A DNA stretch of 10,155 nt from Thermoleophilaceae bacterium (lineage in GTDB: Bacteria; Actinomycetota; Thermoleophilia; Solirubrobacterales; Thermoleophilaceae), in NCBI GenBank assembly GCA_013812485.1, contig JACCTJ010000250.1, positions 1 to 10,155 on the forward strand, written 5' to 3'. The notes beneath the pieces are model-generated. The model was not told where the DNA came from. It searched no databases and saw nothing but the letters and a program-made list of their open reading frames with translations. Within the stretch, counting starts at the first letter, position 1. Each line of letters begins with the position of its first letter. The translations under genes were made by a program, and so were the position numbers. This document shows, one piece after another, positions 1 to 6,713 of this stretch.

Positions 1-7
1 CCTCGCC

Positions 8-13
8 TACGAT
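8..13 (+). promoter_or_regulatory. Candidate -10 element of the tRNA-Arg gene
   Basis: TACGAT fits the actinobacterial TAnnnT -10 pattern and ends 11 nt before the mature tRNA 5' end. That would put the transcription start about 4-5 nt upstream of the tRNA, as is usual for a short precursor. The -35 region lies outside the window, so this rests on one hexamer and its spacing. Confidence 0.4.
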
Positions 14-24
14 GGCCTCCCAGA

Positions 25-97
25 GCCCCCGTAGCTCAGTGGATAGAGCACGCGCCTCCTAAGCGCGGTGTCGCAGGTTCGACTCCTGCCGGGGGCG
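25..97 (+). tRNA. tRNA-Arg, anticodon CCU
   Basis: A full cloverleaf can be folded by eye. The acceptor stem GCCCCCG (25-31) pairs with CGGGGGC (90-96), with discriminator G97. The D arm is GCTC/GAGC, the anticodon stem CGCGC/GCGCG encloses the loop CTCCTAA, and the T arm GCAGG-TTCGACT-CCTGC is canonical. The anticodon CCT reads AGG, so the charge is arginine; AGG is a rare codon in very GC-rich genomes. CCA is not encoded, so it must be added after transcription. There is no intron and the variable loop is the short five-base type. A small GGGG-CCT-CCCC hairpin follows at 100-110 but has no T tract, so I do not call it a terminator. Confidence 0.96.
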
Positions 98-147
98 TCG
101 GGGCCTCCCCTCGCGCAGCCACGCGGACCGAACGCCGCCTGCTCCGC

Positions 148-762
148 CTACTCCCCCTCGTACAGCGACTCGCGCGCCAGCTCCCTGCCGCCTCCGCCGT
201 ACAACCTCACCTCGAGTAGGTCGCCCGTGTAGTCGTCGAGCGAGACGAGGGTGAAGCGCTCCTCGACGAGCGGGCACCCGTCGGTGGTCGTCGGGCCGAG
301 CTCCGCGGTGGCGATCGTGCCGTTGGGCACGAGCGCACGGCCCCAGACGAGCGTCACCATCCCGCGCCGGCCCTCCGGTCCGCGCCACGGCTCGAGCTCG
401 TGGTCTGAGAGGTCGAGGGTCCAATCGGGGTTCGCGGCCGCGGTCTCGGCCGTGGCGTCGGCGAAGGCCTGGTAGTCGGCCGGCTCGCCCTCACCGGCGG
501 CGCGGCGGTACGACACGTAGCCGAAGACCTCGGAGCCGGTCGAGGTCGTGGCGGCCGCGGGGATGTAGGTCCGCCCGGCGTAGGTGCGGTCCGGGAACCA
601 CGCGATCTCGCCGGGCTCGCCGATCTCCTCGTCCTCGGACTCGAGCTCCCGACACGCGGTGACGAAGCGCTCGGCGAGCATCTGGGCGAAGCGCCCGTAG
701 GGCAGGCCATCCTGGGGTGGCTCCGCGACGTAGCGCGGTATCGGTCGCGACTCGGGCGGCAC
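148..762 (-). CDS. Conserved-looking hypothetical protein, 204 residues
   Basis: I do not recognise this protein. It starts with GTG and ends with TAG. The product is acidic and soluble, with no signal peptide, membrane span or cysteine cluster. The N-terminal part is proline-rich; a helical stretch (about residues 24-45) ends in an acidic run (ELESEDEEIGEPGE). After that come patterns suggesting a beta-rich fold, such as RTYAGRTYIPA, EVFGYVSY and a C-terminal EVRLYGGGGRELARESLYEGE-like tail. Coding reality is supported by the clean frame, its position 12 nt after the permease stop, and convergence on the tRNA without overlap. It has no Shine-Dalgarno motif. A TAGCGT hexamer, overlapping the upstream TAG stop, sits 9 nt before the GTG, so it could be transcribed leaderlessly as well as from the operon. 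Function unknown. Confidence 0.72.
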   Translation of the reverse strand: MPPESRPIPRYVAEPPQDGLPYGRFAQMLAERFVTACRELESEDEEIGEPGEIAWFPDRTYAGRTYIPAAATTSTGSEVFGYVSYRRAAGEGEPADYQAFADATAETAAANPDWTLDLSDHELEPWRGPEGRRGMVTLVWGRALVPNGTIATAELGPTTTDGCPLVEERFTLVSLDDYTGDLLEVRLYGGGGRELARESLYEGE

Positions 763-774
763 CGCGCGCGGACG

Positions 775-1698
775 CTACAGGAGCTCGGCGACCACCCCGA
801 CCACGACGGCGACCGCCGTGGTCCAGGCGATCGTCCCCGCCGCGATGCGCCGGTCGAGGCCGTACGCGTGGGCGATCACCAGCGTGTTGACCCCGGTCGG
901 CATCGCTGCCTGGATCAGGTAAGCCTCCGGAACCCGGATCGCCAACGCGGACAGGCCGAGCACCACCGCCGGGGTCACGAGCAGCCTGAGCACTGCGGCG
1001 GCGGCGACCGGCCGGTCGAGCGGCACGGGCAGGCGCAGGCGCCGGCCCTCACCGGCGTGCGACTCCCCGGCGAGCGCCACCCCGACGGCGAAGAAGCCGA
1101 TCGGCACGCTGGCGACGACAAGGGCCCGGGAGCCGTCGACCGCCCAGCCGGGCGCGAGCGCCTCGGGCGCCAGCAGCGCCGCGACGGTGGCCCACAGCGC
1201 AGGGTTGCGCAGGAGGAAGGCCCGGAGTCGCTCCCCTGCCTTCGTGGCCTCCGTGCCGAAGGCCGCCCCGACCGAGAAGCCGACGGTCACGAGCGCGACT
1301 CCGGAGACGAGCACGTCGTAGGCGACCGCCTCCGGCAGCGCGTCGAAGCCGAGCGTCGCCGCGTTGAAGGGGAGGCCGAAGTAGCCGGTGTTGGCCAGCC
1401 CCGCCGAGACGATCAGTGCTCCGGTCGCCGGCCGCGGGAGCCGGAGGACGCGCGCGCCCACCAGCCAGGCCAGGATCATGGTCACCGCCAGCCCCGCATA
1501 TGCGAAGGCGATCCCGGCCCCCACCTGCACGGTGAGCTCGAGCGCCGCGATGTTGAAGAAGGCGACGATCGGCAGCAGGACCCAGAGGATCGCGTCCATG
1601 AGGCGACGGGCCAGACGCTCGGCGCCGACGGGTCGCCGGCGGCGGCCGAAGACCCCCACGGCGGTGGCGACCACGATGACCGCCGCCAGCGCAATCAC
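775..1698 (-). CDS. AEC-family (auxin efflux carrier-like) membrane permease
   Basis: A 307-residue integral membrane protein of the Mem_trans/AEC family, whose members export or import small organic acids such as malate, malonate or auxin-like compounds by secondary transport. About ten hydrophobic segments can be seen, in two halves separated by a more polar loop (around residues 160-175). The first half carries the family glycine/asparagine motif GLANTGYFGLP and the second half MPTGVNTLVIAHAYGLD, the paired unwound-helix signatures of this fold. Length matches the usual 300-320. I chose the GTG at 1698 because it overlaps the stop of the GalT-like gene as GTGA, a 4-nt translational-coupling junction, and gives an N-terminus that enters the membrane at once (VIALAAVIVVATAVGVF). 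The frame stays open further upstream, but only as GC-driven noise inside galT. The substrate cannot be told from sequence. Confidence 0.88.
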   Translation of the reverse strand: MIALAAVIVVATAVGVFGRRRRPVGAERLARRLMDAILWVLLPIVAFFNIAALELTVQVGAGIAFAYAGLAVTMILAWLVGARVLRLPRPATGALIVSAGLANTGYFGLPFNAATLGFDALPEAVAYDVLVSGVALVTVGFSVGAAFGTEATKAGERLRAFLLRNPALWATVAALLAPEALAPGWAVDGSRALVVASVPIGFFAVGVALAGESHAGEGRRLRLPVPLDRPVAAAAVLRLLVTPAVVLGLSALAIRVPEAYLIQAAMPTGVNTLVIAHAYGLDRRIAAGTIAWTTAVAVVVGVVAELL

Positions 1699-2768
1699 GC
1701 CGTCGGCGGCCCCTGCGCAACCGACGCCGCCGGGGGCAGTACCGGCGCGACCTCGCGCAGGGCTGCGGCCGCGCGCTCGGGCGCGACGGTGTTCAGGTGG
1801 ACGCCCGTGCCGAGCTCGAGCCCGGCGAGGTGGGTCAGCTTGGGCACGAGGTCGATCCGCCAGCAGAAGTACTCGGCGTCGCGCGGGGCGGTGCGGACCC
1901 AGAGGTTGAGCGCCGGCACGGCGCCGAGCGCCGCGGCCAGGCGCCCGAGCACCTCGCGCAGGAGCCGAGCTCCGAGTGGCCCGTCGTCCTCGTAGCGTGG
2001 CCGCGCCGCGCGCGGGACGATCTGGACCTGGTAGGGCACCCGCGAGGCGAACGGGCACAGCGCCACGGCCTCGCGGTCGATCGCCACGATGCGCTCGTCG
2101 CGGCGGACCTCCTCCTGGAGCAGGTCGGAGAGCAGGTCGCGGCCGGCTGTGCGATCGGCGTAGGCGGTGAAGCGCTCGCGCTCGCGAGCGATCGCGGCGG
2201 GCACGAAGGGCAGGGCGTAGAGCTGGGCGTGCGAGTGCGCCAGCGACGCCCCGGCCTCCCGTCCCTCGTTGATGATCACATGCACGTAGGCGGCGCCGAC
2301 GTGGGCGCGCATGCGCTCGCGCCACGCGCCCATGGCGACCTCGAGCTGGTCGGGATCGAGCTCGGCGAGCGAGCGCGCCGGGCCCGGCCCGTTGACGATC
2401 ACCTCGTGGGCGCCCTCGGCCGGACGCGCGGCGAACAGCTCGGGCTCACCGCGACCCCCGGCGAGCGGATCGGTGCCGGCGCGGCTCGGCGCTCCCGGCG
2501 CAGGCTCCTGCATGGCGGGACGCAGGGCCGGGTAGAGATTCGGCACCGCGCGCGCGAGCCAGCCCGGCCCGTCGGCCTCCCCTCCGCCGGGCCGCAGCGC
2601 CCATAGCTCCGGCGGCGTGCGCGCCTCGTGACCCTCCAGGAAGGGATCGCCCTCGGGGTCGAGCGGCGGGTGCGGCTCCACGGCGAAGCCGCCCCCGGGA
2701 CGGTCCGCGCGGGCCCCCGCGACGATCGCTCGCAGCCCCGACAGCGGGTCGATCCGCAGCTCCGGCAT
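1695..2768 (-). CDS. galT: GalT-like sugar-1-phosphate nucleotidyltransferase (HIT superfamily)
   Basis: A 357-residue homologue of galactose-1-phosphate uridylyltransferase, which moves UMP between UDP-glucose and galactose-1-phosphate through a uridylyl-histidine intermediate in the Leloir pathway. Visible features are the N-terminal MPELRIDPLSGLRAIVAG block, the GAHEVIV strand, the catalytic HSHAQ (H178, H180, Q182; the second His is the nucleophile) and the C-terminal WRIDLVPKLT...ELGTGVHLN block. The CPFC-type zinc pair of GalT is replaced by DPFL (D41, L44), and the zinc His after HEVIV is also missing, so the structural metal site is probably gone. The ATG at 2768 begins at the family-typical MPEL; earlier in-frame codons run into the upstream gene. 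It lies 13 nt after the lipoprotein stop and overlaps the permease start by 4 nt. It could instead be an ADP/UDP-sugar phosphorylase of the same superfamily. Confidence 0.85.
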   Translation of the reverse strand: MPELRIDPLSGLRAIVAGARADRPGGGFAVEPHPPLDPEGDPFLEGHEARTPPELWALRPGGGEADGPGWLARAVPNLYPALRPAMQEPAPGAPSRAGTDPLAGGRGEPELFAARPAEGAHEVIVNGPGPARSLAELDPDQLEVAMGAWRERMRAHVGAAYVHVIINEGREAGASLAHSHAQLYALPFVPAAIARERERFTAYADRTAGRDLLSDLLQEEVRRDERIVAIDREAVALCPFASRVPYQVQIVPRAARPRYEDDGPLGARLLREVLGRLAAALGAVPALNLWVRTAPRDAEYFCWRIDLVPKLTHLAGLELGTGVHLNTVAPERAAAALREVAPVLPPAASVAQGPPTA

Positions 2769-2781
2769 GGCGGCGCTCTGC

Positions 2782-3369
2782 TCAGCGCGCGTAGCGGTCG
2801 ATGTCGGCGGCGAGCTCTCGCTCGCTCGCGTAGACACCCTGCTTCACGGTGACGAGACGGCCGTCGCGACCGTAGAAGGCGGTCGAAGGGAAGGCGATCA
2901 CCGCCTGGAAGATCTGCGCGATGTCGCCGTTGGGGTCGGCATAGCTCGGAAAGGGAAGAGGCAACTCGTTCAAGAACCGCGTGGCGGGCCCGTCGGAGTC
3001 GTTGGTATTCGACCCGAGGAAGGCGACCCGGCGCCCCCGCTCGAGCGCCTGACGGCGAAAGTAGGGAAGCTCGGCACGGCACGGGCCGCACCACGAGGCC
3101 CACTTGTTGACCACCACCGGGTAGCCCCGCAGCTCGGCGAGCTGCGCGCGAAAGGCCTTCGGCCCGCCCTGGAGCAGCTGTCCTCCCCGGGCGTAGACGG
3201 CGGCAAGCTCTGGCGGGGCGCCCCGTGCCAGGGACCGGCCCTCCTGGCCTCGAGCGGCGACCGCACGATCCGGCCCGGAGCCTTGAGCGCGCTCGCCACT
3301 CCCCCCGCAGCCGGCCACCGCCACGACGAGCGCCGCCAGCAGGGCGAGAGAGCAGCGCGGGCCGGTCAT
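2782..3369 (-). CDS. TlpA/ResA-like thioredoxin-fold lipoprotein
   Basis: A 195-residue exported thiol-disulfide protein. The N-terminus is a lipoprotein signal: a short charged start, hydrophobic residues 7-20, and the lipobox VAGC with C21 as the lipidation site. A Ser/Gly/Arg-rich linker follows (about 22-48). The thioredoxin domain carries WCGPC (C94, C97) after strand VVVNKWAS and the cis-proline loop AFPST (P161), both essential for redox activity. The family reduces or oxidises cysteines outside the membrane, often in cytochrome c maturation, but no such genes are nearby. The ATG at 3369 is preceded by GAGG at 8-nt spacing and gives a proper signal peptide. It is the first gene of the minus-strand cluster that continues into galT 13 nt downstream. 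The reading frame stays open upstream through the helicase region, which is antisense noise. Confidence 0.9.
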   Translation of the reverse strand: MTGPRCSLALLAALVVAVAGCGGSGERAQGSGPDRAVAARGQEGRSLARGAPPELAAVYARGGQLLQGGPKAFRAQLAELRGYPVVVNKWASWCGPCRAELPYFRRQALERGRRVAFLGSNTNDSDGPATRFLNELPLPFPSYADPNGDIAQIFQAVIAFPSTAFYGRDGRLVTVKQGVYASERELAADIDRYAR

Positions 3370-3439
3370 CGGCCAAGCCTCGCACACGCCGCGAGGGCTC
3401 CGCCGGCGCTCATGGAGCGGGAAGACCGCCGTGGTTGCT

Positions 3440-3445
3440 TTAATA
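3440..3445 (-). promoter_or_regulatory. Candidate -10 element for the lipoprotein-galT-AEC cluster
   Basis: Read on the minus strand this is TATTAA, about 70 nt upstream of the lipoprotein ATG. It sits in the only AT-rich spot of the 3370-3600 gap; the two TpA steps here are the only ones in that gap. No good -35 hexamer is seen 17 nt upstream (CCGGTG). The same island could also serve the helicase on the plus strand (TTTAAT), leaving a leader of about 155 nt. Confidence 0.35.
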
Positions 3446-3479
3446 GGGGCTCGCATCTGCCTCACCGGATCGCCCCAAG

Positions 3480-3513
3480 GCGGTCTGTGCGGTCTGGTCC
3501 TCGGAGGGACCGG
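3480..3513. promoter_or_regulatory. Tandem 8-bp repeat overlapping a hairpin in the helicase leader
   Basis: GCGGTCTG occurs twice (3480-3487 and 3489-3496), one base apart, a 9-bp period that puts both copies on nearly the same DNA face. The second copy runs into a hairpin: 3494-3500 pairs with 3507-3513 over 7 bp, with one G-U pair, around the loop TCGGAG. The element lies between the single AT island and the helicase ATG. It could be an operator or an RNA leader structure. No T tract follows the stem, so it is not a classical terminator. The function is inferred only from position and symmetry. Confidence 0.3.
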
Positions 3514-3600
3514 GGCGACAGCACAGGGGCGATCGACCGCTCGACGCGAATCTCGCGCCGGATCCGGACCGCGCCGAACCTCACCCAAAACAGAGCCACC

Positions 3601-6204
3601 ATGGCTGCCAGCACTTCCCTCGCTGCACCCTCGCCGATCTCCGGCGCGGAACTCGACCGCGCCGAGAGCTACGCGCGCGAACCGTTCCTGCACGGGGGCG
3701 AGCAGGCCGAGCAGGCGCTCGCCGAGGGGACGCCCCGCCGCCGGGCGCTCGACAGCGCACTCGCCGAGATCGAGGCTGGGCGCTCCGAGCCGTCGGTGGC
3801 CTGGCGGCGCGAGTTCTCGCTCATGCTCGGGCTCGAGCGCCTGCTTTCCGAGGACGATCCTCGCCTCGCCGACGGGACGGAGCTCTCGGCGCACCAGGTC
3901 GACGCGCTCTCGGGCACGCTGATCGCGCTGCTGGCGGAGGCCCAGACCGGCCCGCGGCCTAACGGCGCCGAGACCGGCGATGGGTCCGGGAAGAACGGCG
4001 GCCGGCCGAACGGCGCGCCGGCCGACGTCGAGGCGGCGCGCCCCACGTCCGCCGGCGCCGGCCTCTCGCCCGCTTCGTCGAACGGAGCCGAGGACGACCC
4101 CGGCGCCGAGCAGGAGGACGCCGACGACGCCGAGGCCACCGCGGTCGACGAGGCCTTGCCCGACGAGGAGGAGCCGGTCGACTGGGAGCTCGAGGCCACC
4201 GGCGACGAGGCGGAGGAAGAGGCCTCGCCCGAGACGCTCGACGATGCCGGCGCGGCGCGGCGCTTCTGGTTCGAGCACGCCACCGGCGCGGGCAAGACCG
4301 TGGCCGCGCTCGGCTTCGCCGAGGCCTCCCGGACCGGCGGCATGCTCATCCTCACCCACCGCCGCAACCTCGTCGATCAGTTCAACGGCGAGCTGGTCGA
4401 CCGGGGCTACCGCGACCGGATCAGCCCACCGCTGTTCAAGAAGGGCTCGGCCGAGCCGCCGGCCAAGGGACCGGTCACCGTCGAGACCTACCAGTGGTTC
4501 GTACGCAACGCCGGGAAGATCTCCGACGCCTACACGATCGTCATCTGCGACGAGGCCCACACCGCGCTCGGCGAGAAGACGAGCGCCGCCATCCGCAGCT
4601 GGCGCGGCCCGATCTTCGTCGGCATGACCGCCACCGGCGCGCTCATCGCTCGGCACGTCACCGACCTCTTCCCCACCCAGACCTCGCGCTTCGATCTCGC
4701 CCAAGCGGCGCGACGGGGCGTGATCGCACCGCTGCGAGGCGTGCGGATCCCCCCGGGCGTGGGCGTCAACACGATCGCCAAGGTCCCATTGCGCAAGGGC
4801 GAGGTCGATCAGGACTTCGACCTCGAGGAGCTCGCCGCGCTGCTCGACCAGGGACCTTTCAACGCCGCCGTCGCCGATCTCTACCGCGCCCGCTTTCGCA
4901 GCCTGCCGGGCGTCGTCTACTCCGCCGGCGTGCGTCACGCCCACAACGTCGCGCAGGCCTTCCGTGACGCCGGCATCGAGGCGATGGCGGTCTCCGGCGA
5001 GACCCCCAAGCGCGAGCTGACGCAGGTCCTCGCCGCCTACGAGCGCGGCGAGATCGACGTGCTCGTGAACGCTCAGCTGCTCGCCGAGGGCTGGAACTCG
5101 CCGCGCGCGACGGTCTGCATGCACCTCGCGCCGACGGCCTCGAAGCGCATCTACCAGCAGCGCGTCGGGCGCGTCACGCGGCGCCAGCCCGGCAAGGAGG
5201 CGGGGATCGTCATTGACTTCGTCCACCCGGCAACCCCCAACGACGACCCGGTCGTGACCCTGCACGGCCTGCTCGACCGCGACGTCTACCGCGGCGGGGC
5301 GATCGTCGTGGGGCCGGTGCGCCGGGGGCGCGGCCGGCGCCTGCGCGTCGAGCGGCGCGTGGTCCCGGTCGCCGCCGAGCAAGAGCGCCGCTACGCGGTC
5401 TTCGAGCGCGAGCTGTGGCGGATCGCCGTCGAGAACCTGCCGTGGGTCGACCAGCACGCCTGGGCCGCGCTCGCGGGCGCGCGCGTGGCGGCGACCAACT
5501 GGCGCCGGGCCAAGGCCATGCTCCAGTTCGACCGCACCGGCGAGCTGCGCCGGCGCTACCTGCTCACCTGCCTGCAGCGCAACCGCAACACCCAGCTGCG
5601 TGTGCGCGCGCTCACGGAGATCCCCGAGCTACGCGATCCCGACGCCTTCACCGAGGCCGTCGACATCGTCGGCACGTGGTCGCGCGAGGAGCGCCGCGAG
5701 GGCGTCAAGGTGCTGCTCGGAGCGCTGGCCGAGCGCCAGGTCGGCCGCCGCGACCAGGCAGCGAGCTGGATCTGGGACCTGGCCGGCTTCACCCGCGAGG
5801 TGCACGAGGAGTACGCGGCGCAGCGGTGGCCGGAGACCAAGCGGCTGCTGGGGCTGCTGGTCAACTCCTCGGGAGCCGCCCACGGGCGTAACGCGCGGCG
5901 GCTCGTCCACCAGGCTCGTTCCCACGATCGACGCCTGTGCGCGGCGCTGCTCGCCGCCGCGGTCGCGCACACGCCCGAGGCCATGCAGGTGCTCACCGGC
6001 GCGCGCACGCGCATGGCCCGCAAGCCCTCGTCGCTCGCGCGCGAGCTGCTGCGCAACTTCCCCAAGGGTCGGCGGCGGCGAGGTGGGCGCCGGCGCAAGC
6101 GGCCGGCCGGCGAGGGCGCCGAGGGCGCGAAGACGGCGCAGACCTCCGCCGAGGCAGCGTCCGCGGGCGCCGGCGAGGCGAGCGAGCCGGCCGAGGCGGC
6201 CTGA
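3601..6204 (+). CDS. SF2 DEAH-type helicase with acidic insert and helical C-terminal region
   Basis: An 867-residue superfamily 2 ATPase, closest in style to the XPB/type III restriction-like helicases. A helical N-terminal region (1-90) leads to a Q-like motif (LSAHQVDAL, H98-Q99). Residues about 116-218 are low-complexity, with no Lys or Arg from 148 to 219 and half of 164-215 acidic. Then come motif I HATGAGKT (K232), Ia LTHRRN (252-256), II DEAH (317-320), III TAT (343-345), V LLAEGWNSP (493-501) and VI QRVGRVTRR (520-528). Residues about 585-820 are mostly helical without a domain I recognise. An Arg/Lys cluster (822-834) and an Ala/Glu-rich tail end the protein. The ATG at 3601 lacks a Shine-Dalgarno motif but precedes the conserved part; open frame further upstream is antisense to the lipoprotein. 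No nuclease or methylase neighbours it. DNA or RNA remodelling or repair is likely; substrate unknown. It converges on DUF427 with 37 nt between stops. Confidence 0.9.
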   Translation: MAASTSLAAPSPISGAELDRAESYAREPFLHGGEQAEQALAEGTPRRRALDSALAEIEAGRSEPSVAWRREFSLMLGLERLLSEDDPRLADGTELSAHQVDALSGTLIALLAEAQTGPRPNGAETGDGSGKNGGRPNGAPADVEAARPTSAGAGLSPASSNGAEDDPGAEQEDADDAEATAVDEALPDEEEPVDWELEATGDEAEEEASPETLDDAGAARRFWFEHATGAGKTVAALGFAEASRTGGMLILTHRRNLVDQFNGELVDRGYRDRISPPLFKKGSAEPPAKGPVTVETYQWFVRNAGKISDAYTIVICDEAHTALGEKTSAAIRSWRGPIFVGMTATGALIARHVTDLFPTQTSRFDLAQAARRGVIAPLRGVRIPPGVGVNTIAKVPLRKGEVDQDFDLEELAALLDQGPFNAAVADLYRARFRSLPGVVYSAGVRHAHNVAQAFRDAGIEAMAVSGETPKRELTQVLAAYERGEIDVLVNAQLLAEGWNSPRATVCMHLAPTASKRIYQQRVGRVTRRQPGKEAGIVIDFVHPATPNDDPVVTLHGLLDRDVYRGGAIVVGPVRRGRGRRLRVERRVVPVAAEQERRYAVFERELWRIAVENLPWVDQHAWAALAGARVAATNWRRAKAMLQFDRTGELRRRYLLTCLQRNRNTQLRVRALTEIPELRDPDAFTEAVDIVGTWSREERREGVKVLLGALAERQVGRRDQAASWIWDLAGFTREVHEEYAAQRWPETKRLLGLLVNSSGAAHGRNARRLVHQARSHDRRLCAALLAAAVAHTPEAMQVLTGARTRMARKPSSLARELLRNFPKGRRRRGGRRRKRPAGEGAEGAKTAQTSAEAASAGAGEASEPAEAA

Positions 6205-6241
6205 GGCCAGGCGGCCTTGGGATCGGCCCTCCGGCACCGTC

Positions 6242-6703
6242 TCACCAGCCGAGCGTTCCGGCTCCGCCTTTGAACGGCCCCTCGATGTCGCTCGTGATCC
6301 AACCGCCGTAGAAGTCGCCCGGCTGCGCGTCGACGGACTCATCGCCGAGCCAGCAGGCATCGACGCGGCTCGGGTAGAAGCAGACGTGGTCGCGCAGCTC
6401 AGCGTAGGCGGGCACCGGGTCGGGATAGAGCCAGGCAGCCGCCGCCTCCCGACGCTCTCCGACCTCGAGGTCGAGGTAGCGCGCCGTACCCTTCCACTCG
6501 CACAGGCTCCGGCCCTGCCCGGGGTGCAGGTGCTCGGCGGCCACGTCCTCGGGCGGGAAGTAGATGGTCGGCGGGTGGCTGGTCTCGAGCACGCGCAGCG
6601 CGCGGGTCGAGTCGGCGATGGTCACGCCGGCGAGCTCGACGCGGGCGCGGCGCTCGCTCGGCACGAGCGCGGGCGGGCGGGGGTAGCCCCAGACCGATTC
6701 CAT
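6242..6703 (-). CDS. DUF427 domain protein
   Basis: A 153-residue cytosolic protein of the DUF427 family (PF04248), a small beta-rich fold of unknown biochemical role that is common in actinobacteria. Family hallmarks are visible in order: RVLETSHPPTIYFPPEDV (37-54, normally ending TYYFPPEDV), the CEWKG box (C68-G72), AWLYPDP near residue 90, HVCFYPSRVD, and the C-terminal GGWITSDIEGPFKGG-type block. Only one domain copy is present; some relatives carry two. It follows the glycosylase gene after 10 nt, so it is likely co-transcribed and is the last gene of this minus-strand cluster. No Shine-Dalgarno motif precedes the ATG. A role in DNA repair cannot be claimed from the neighbourhood alone. 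Confidence 0.9.
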   Translation of the reverse strand: MESVWGYPRPPALVPSERRARVELAGVTIADSTRALRVLETSHPPTIYFPPEDVAAEHLHPGQGRSLCEWKGTARYLDLEVGERREAAAAWLYPDPVPAYAELRDHVCFYPSRVDACWLGDESVDAQPGDFYGGWITSDIEGPFKGGAGTLGW

Positions 6704-6713
6704 CGCGACCGTT

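Noticed and set aside
59..424. Minus-strand open frame ending in RQESNLRHRA
   Set aside because: The QESNLR-type peptide is the antisense translation of the tRNA T-arm, a common false gene, and the rest lies out of frame over the 148-762 gene.
868..1995. Plus-strand open frame of 375 codons
   Set aside because: Shadow of the permease and galT, rich in Arg/His/Gln/Asp, with no motif and no upstream signals.
1699..2325. N-terminal extension of the permease frame
   Set aside because: Arg/Ala-rich translation of the GalT gene in another frame. The GTGA junction and the membrane-type N-terminus fix the start at 1698.
2767..3600. N-terminal extension of the helicase frame
   Set aside because: It runs antisense through the lipoprotein and GalT start region. 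Helicase-like sequence begins only after ATG 3601.
3595..3604. GCCACCATGG, identical to the vertebrate Kozak consensus, at the helicase start
   Set aside because: Coincidence in a GC-rich bacterial sequence. Neighbouring genes and the surroundings show no sign of a vector or a eukaryotic origin.
3370..5457. Very long open frame on the minus strand antisense to the helicase, continuous with the lipoprotein gene
   Set aside because: It is GC-driven absence of stops. The real protein starts at the signal peptide (ATG 3369), and the antisense part is low-complexity without motifs.
3601..6204. Helicase as part of a restriction or anti-phage system
   Set aside because: No methylase, nuclease, PLD, Sir2 or other defence partner is adjacent, and no nuclease motif is visible in the protein itself.
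6198..6208. GGCC-TGA-GGCC hairpin at the end of the helicase gene as a terminator
   Set aside because: Only 4 bp of stem, no T tract, and the arms are simple GGCC palindromes expected by composition.
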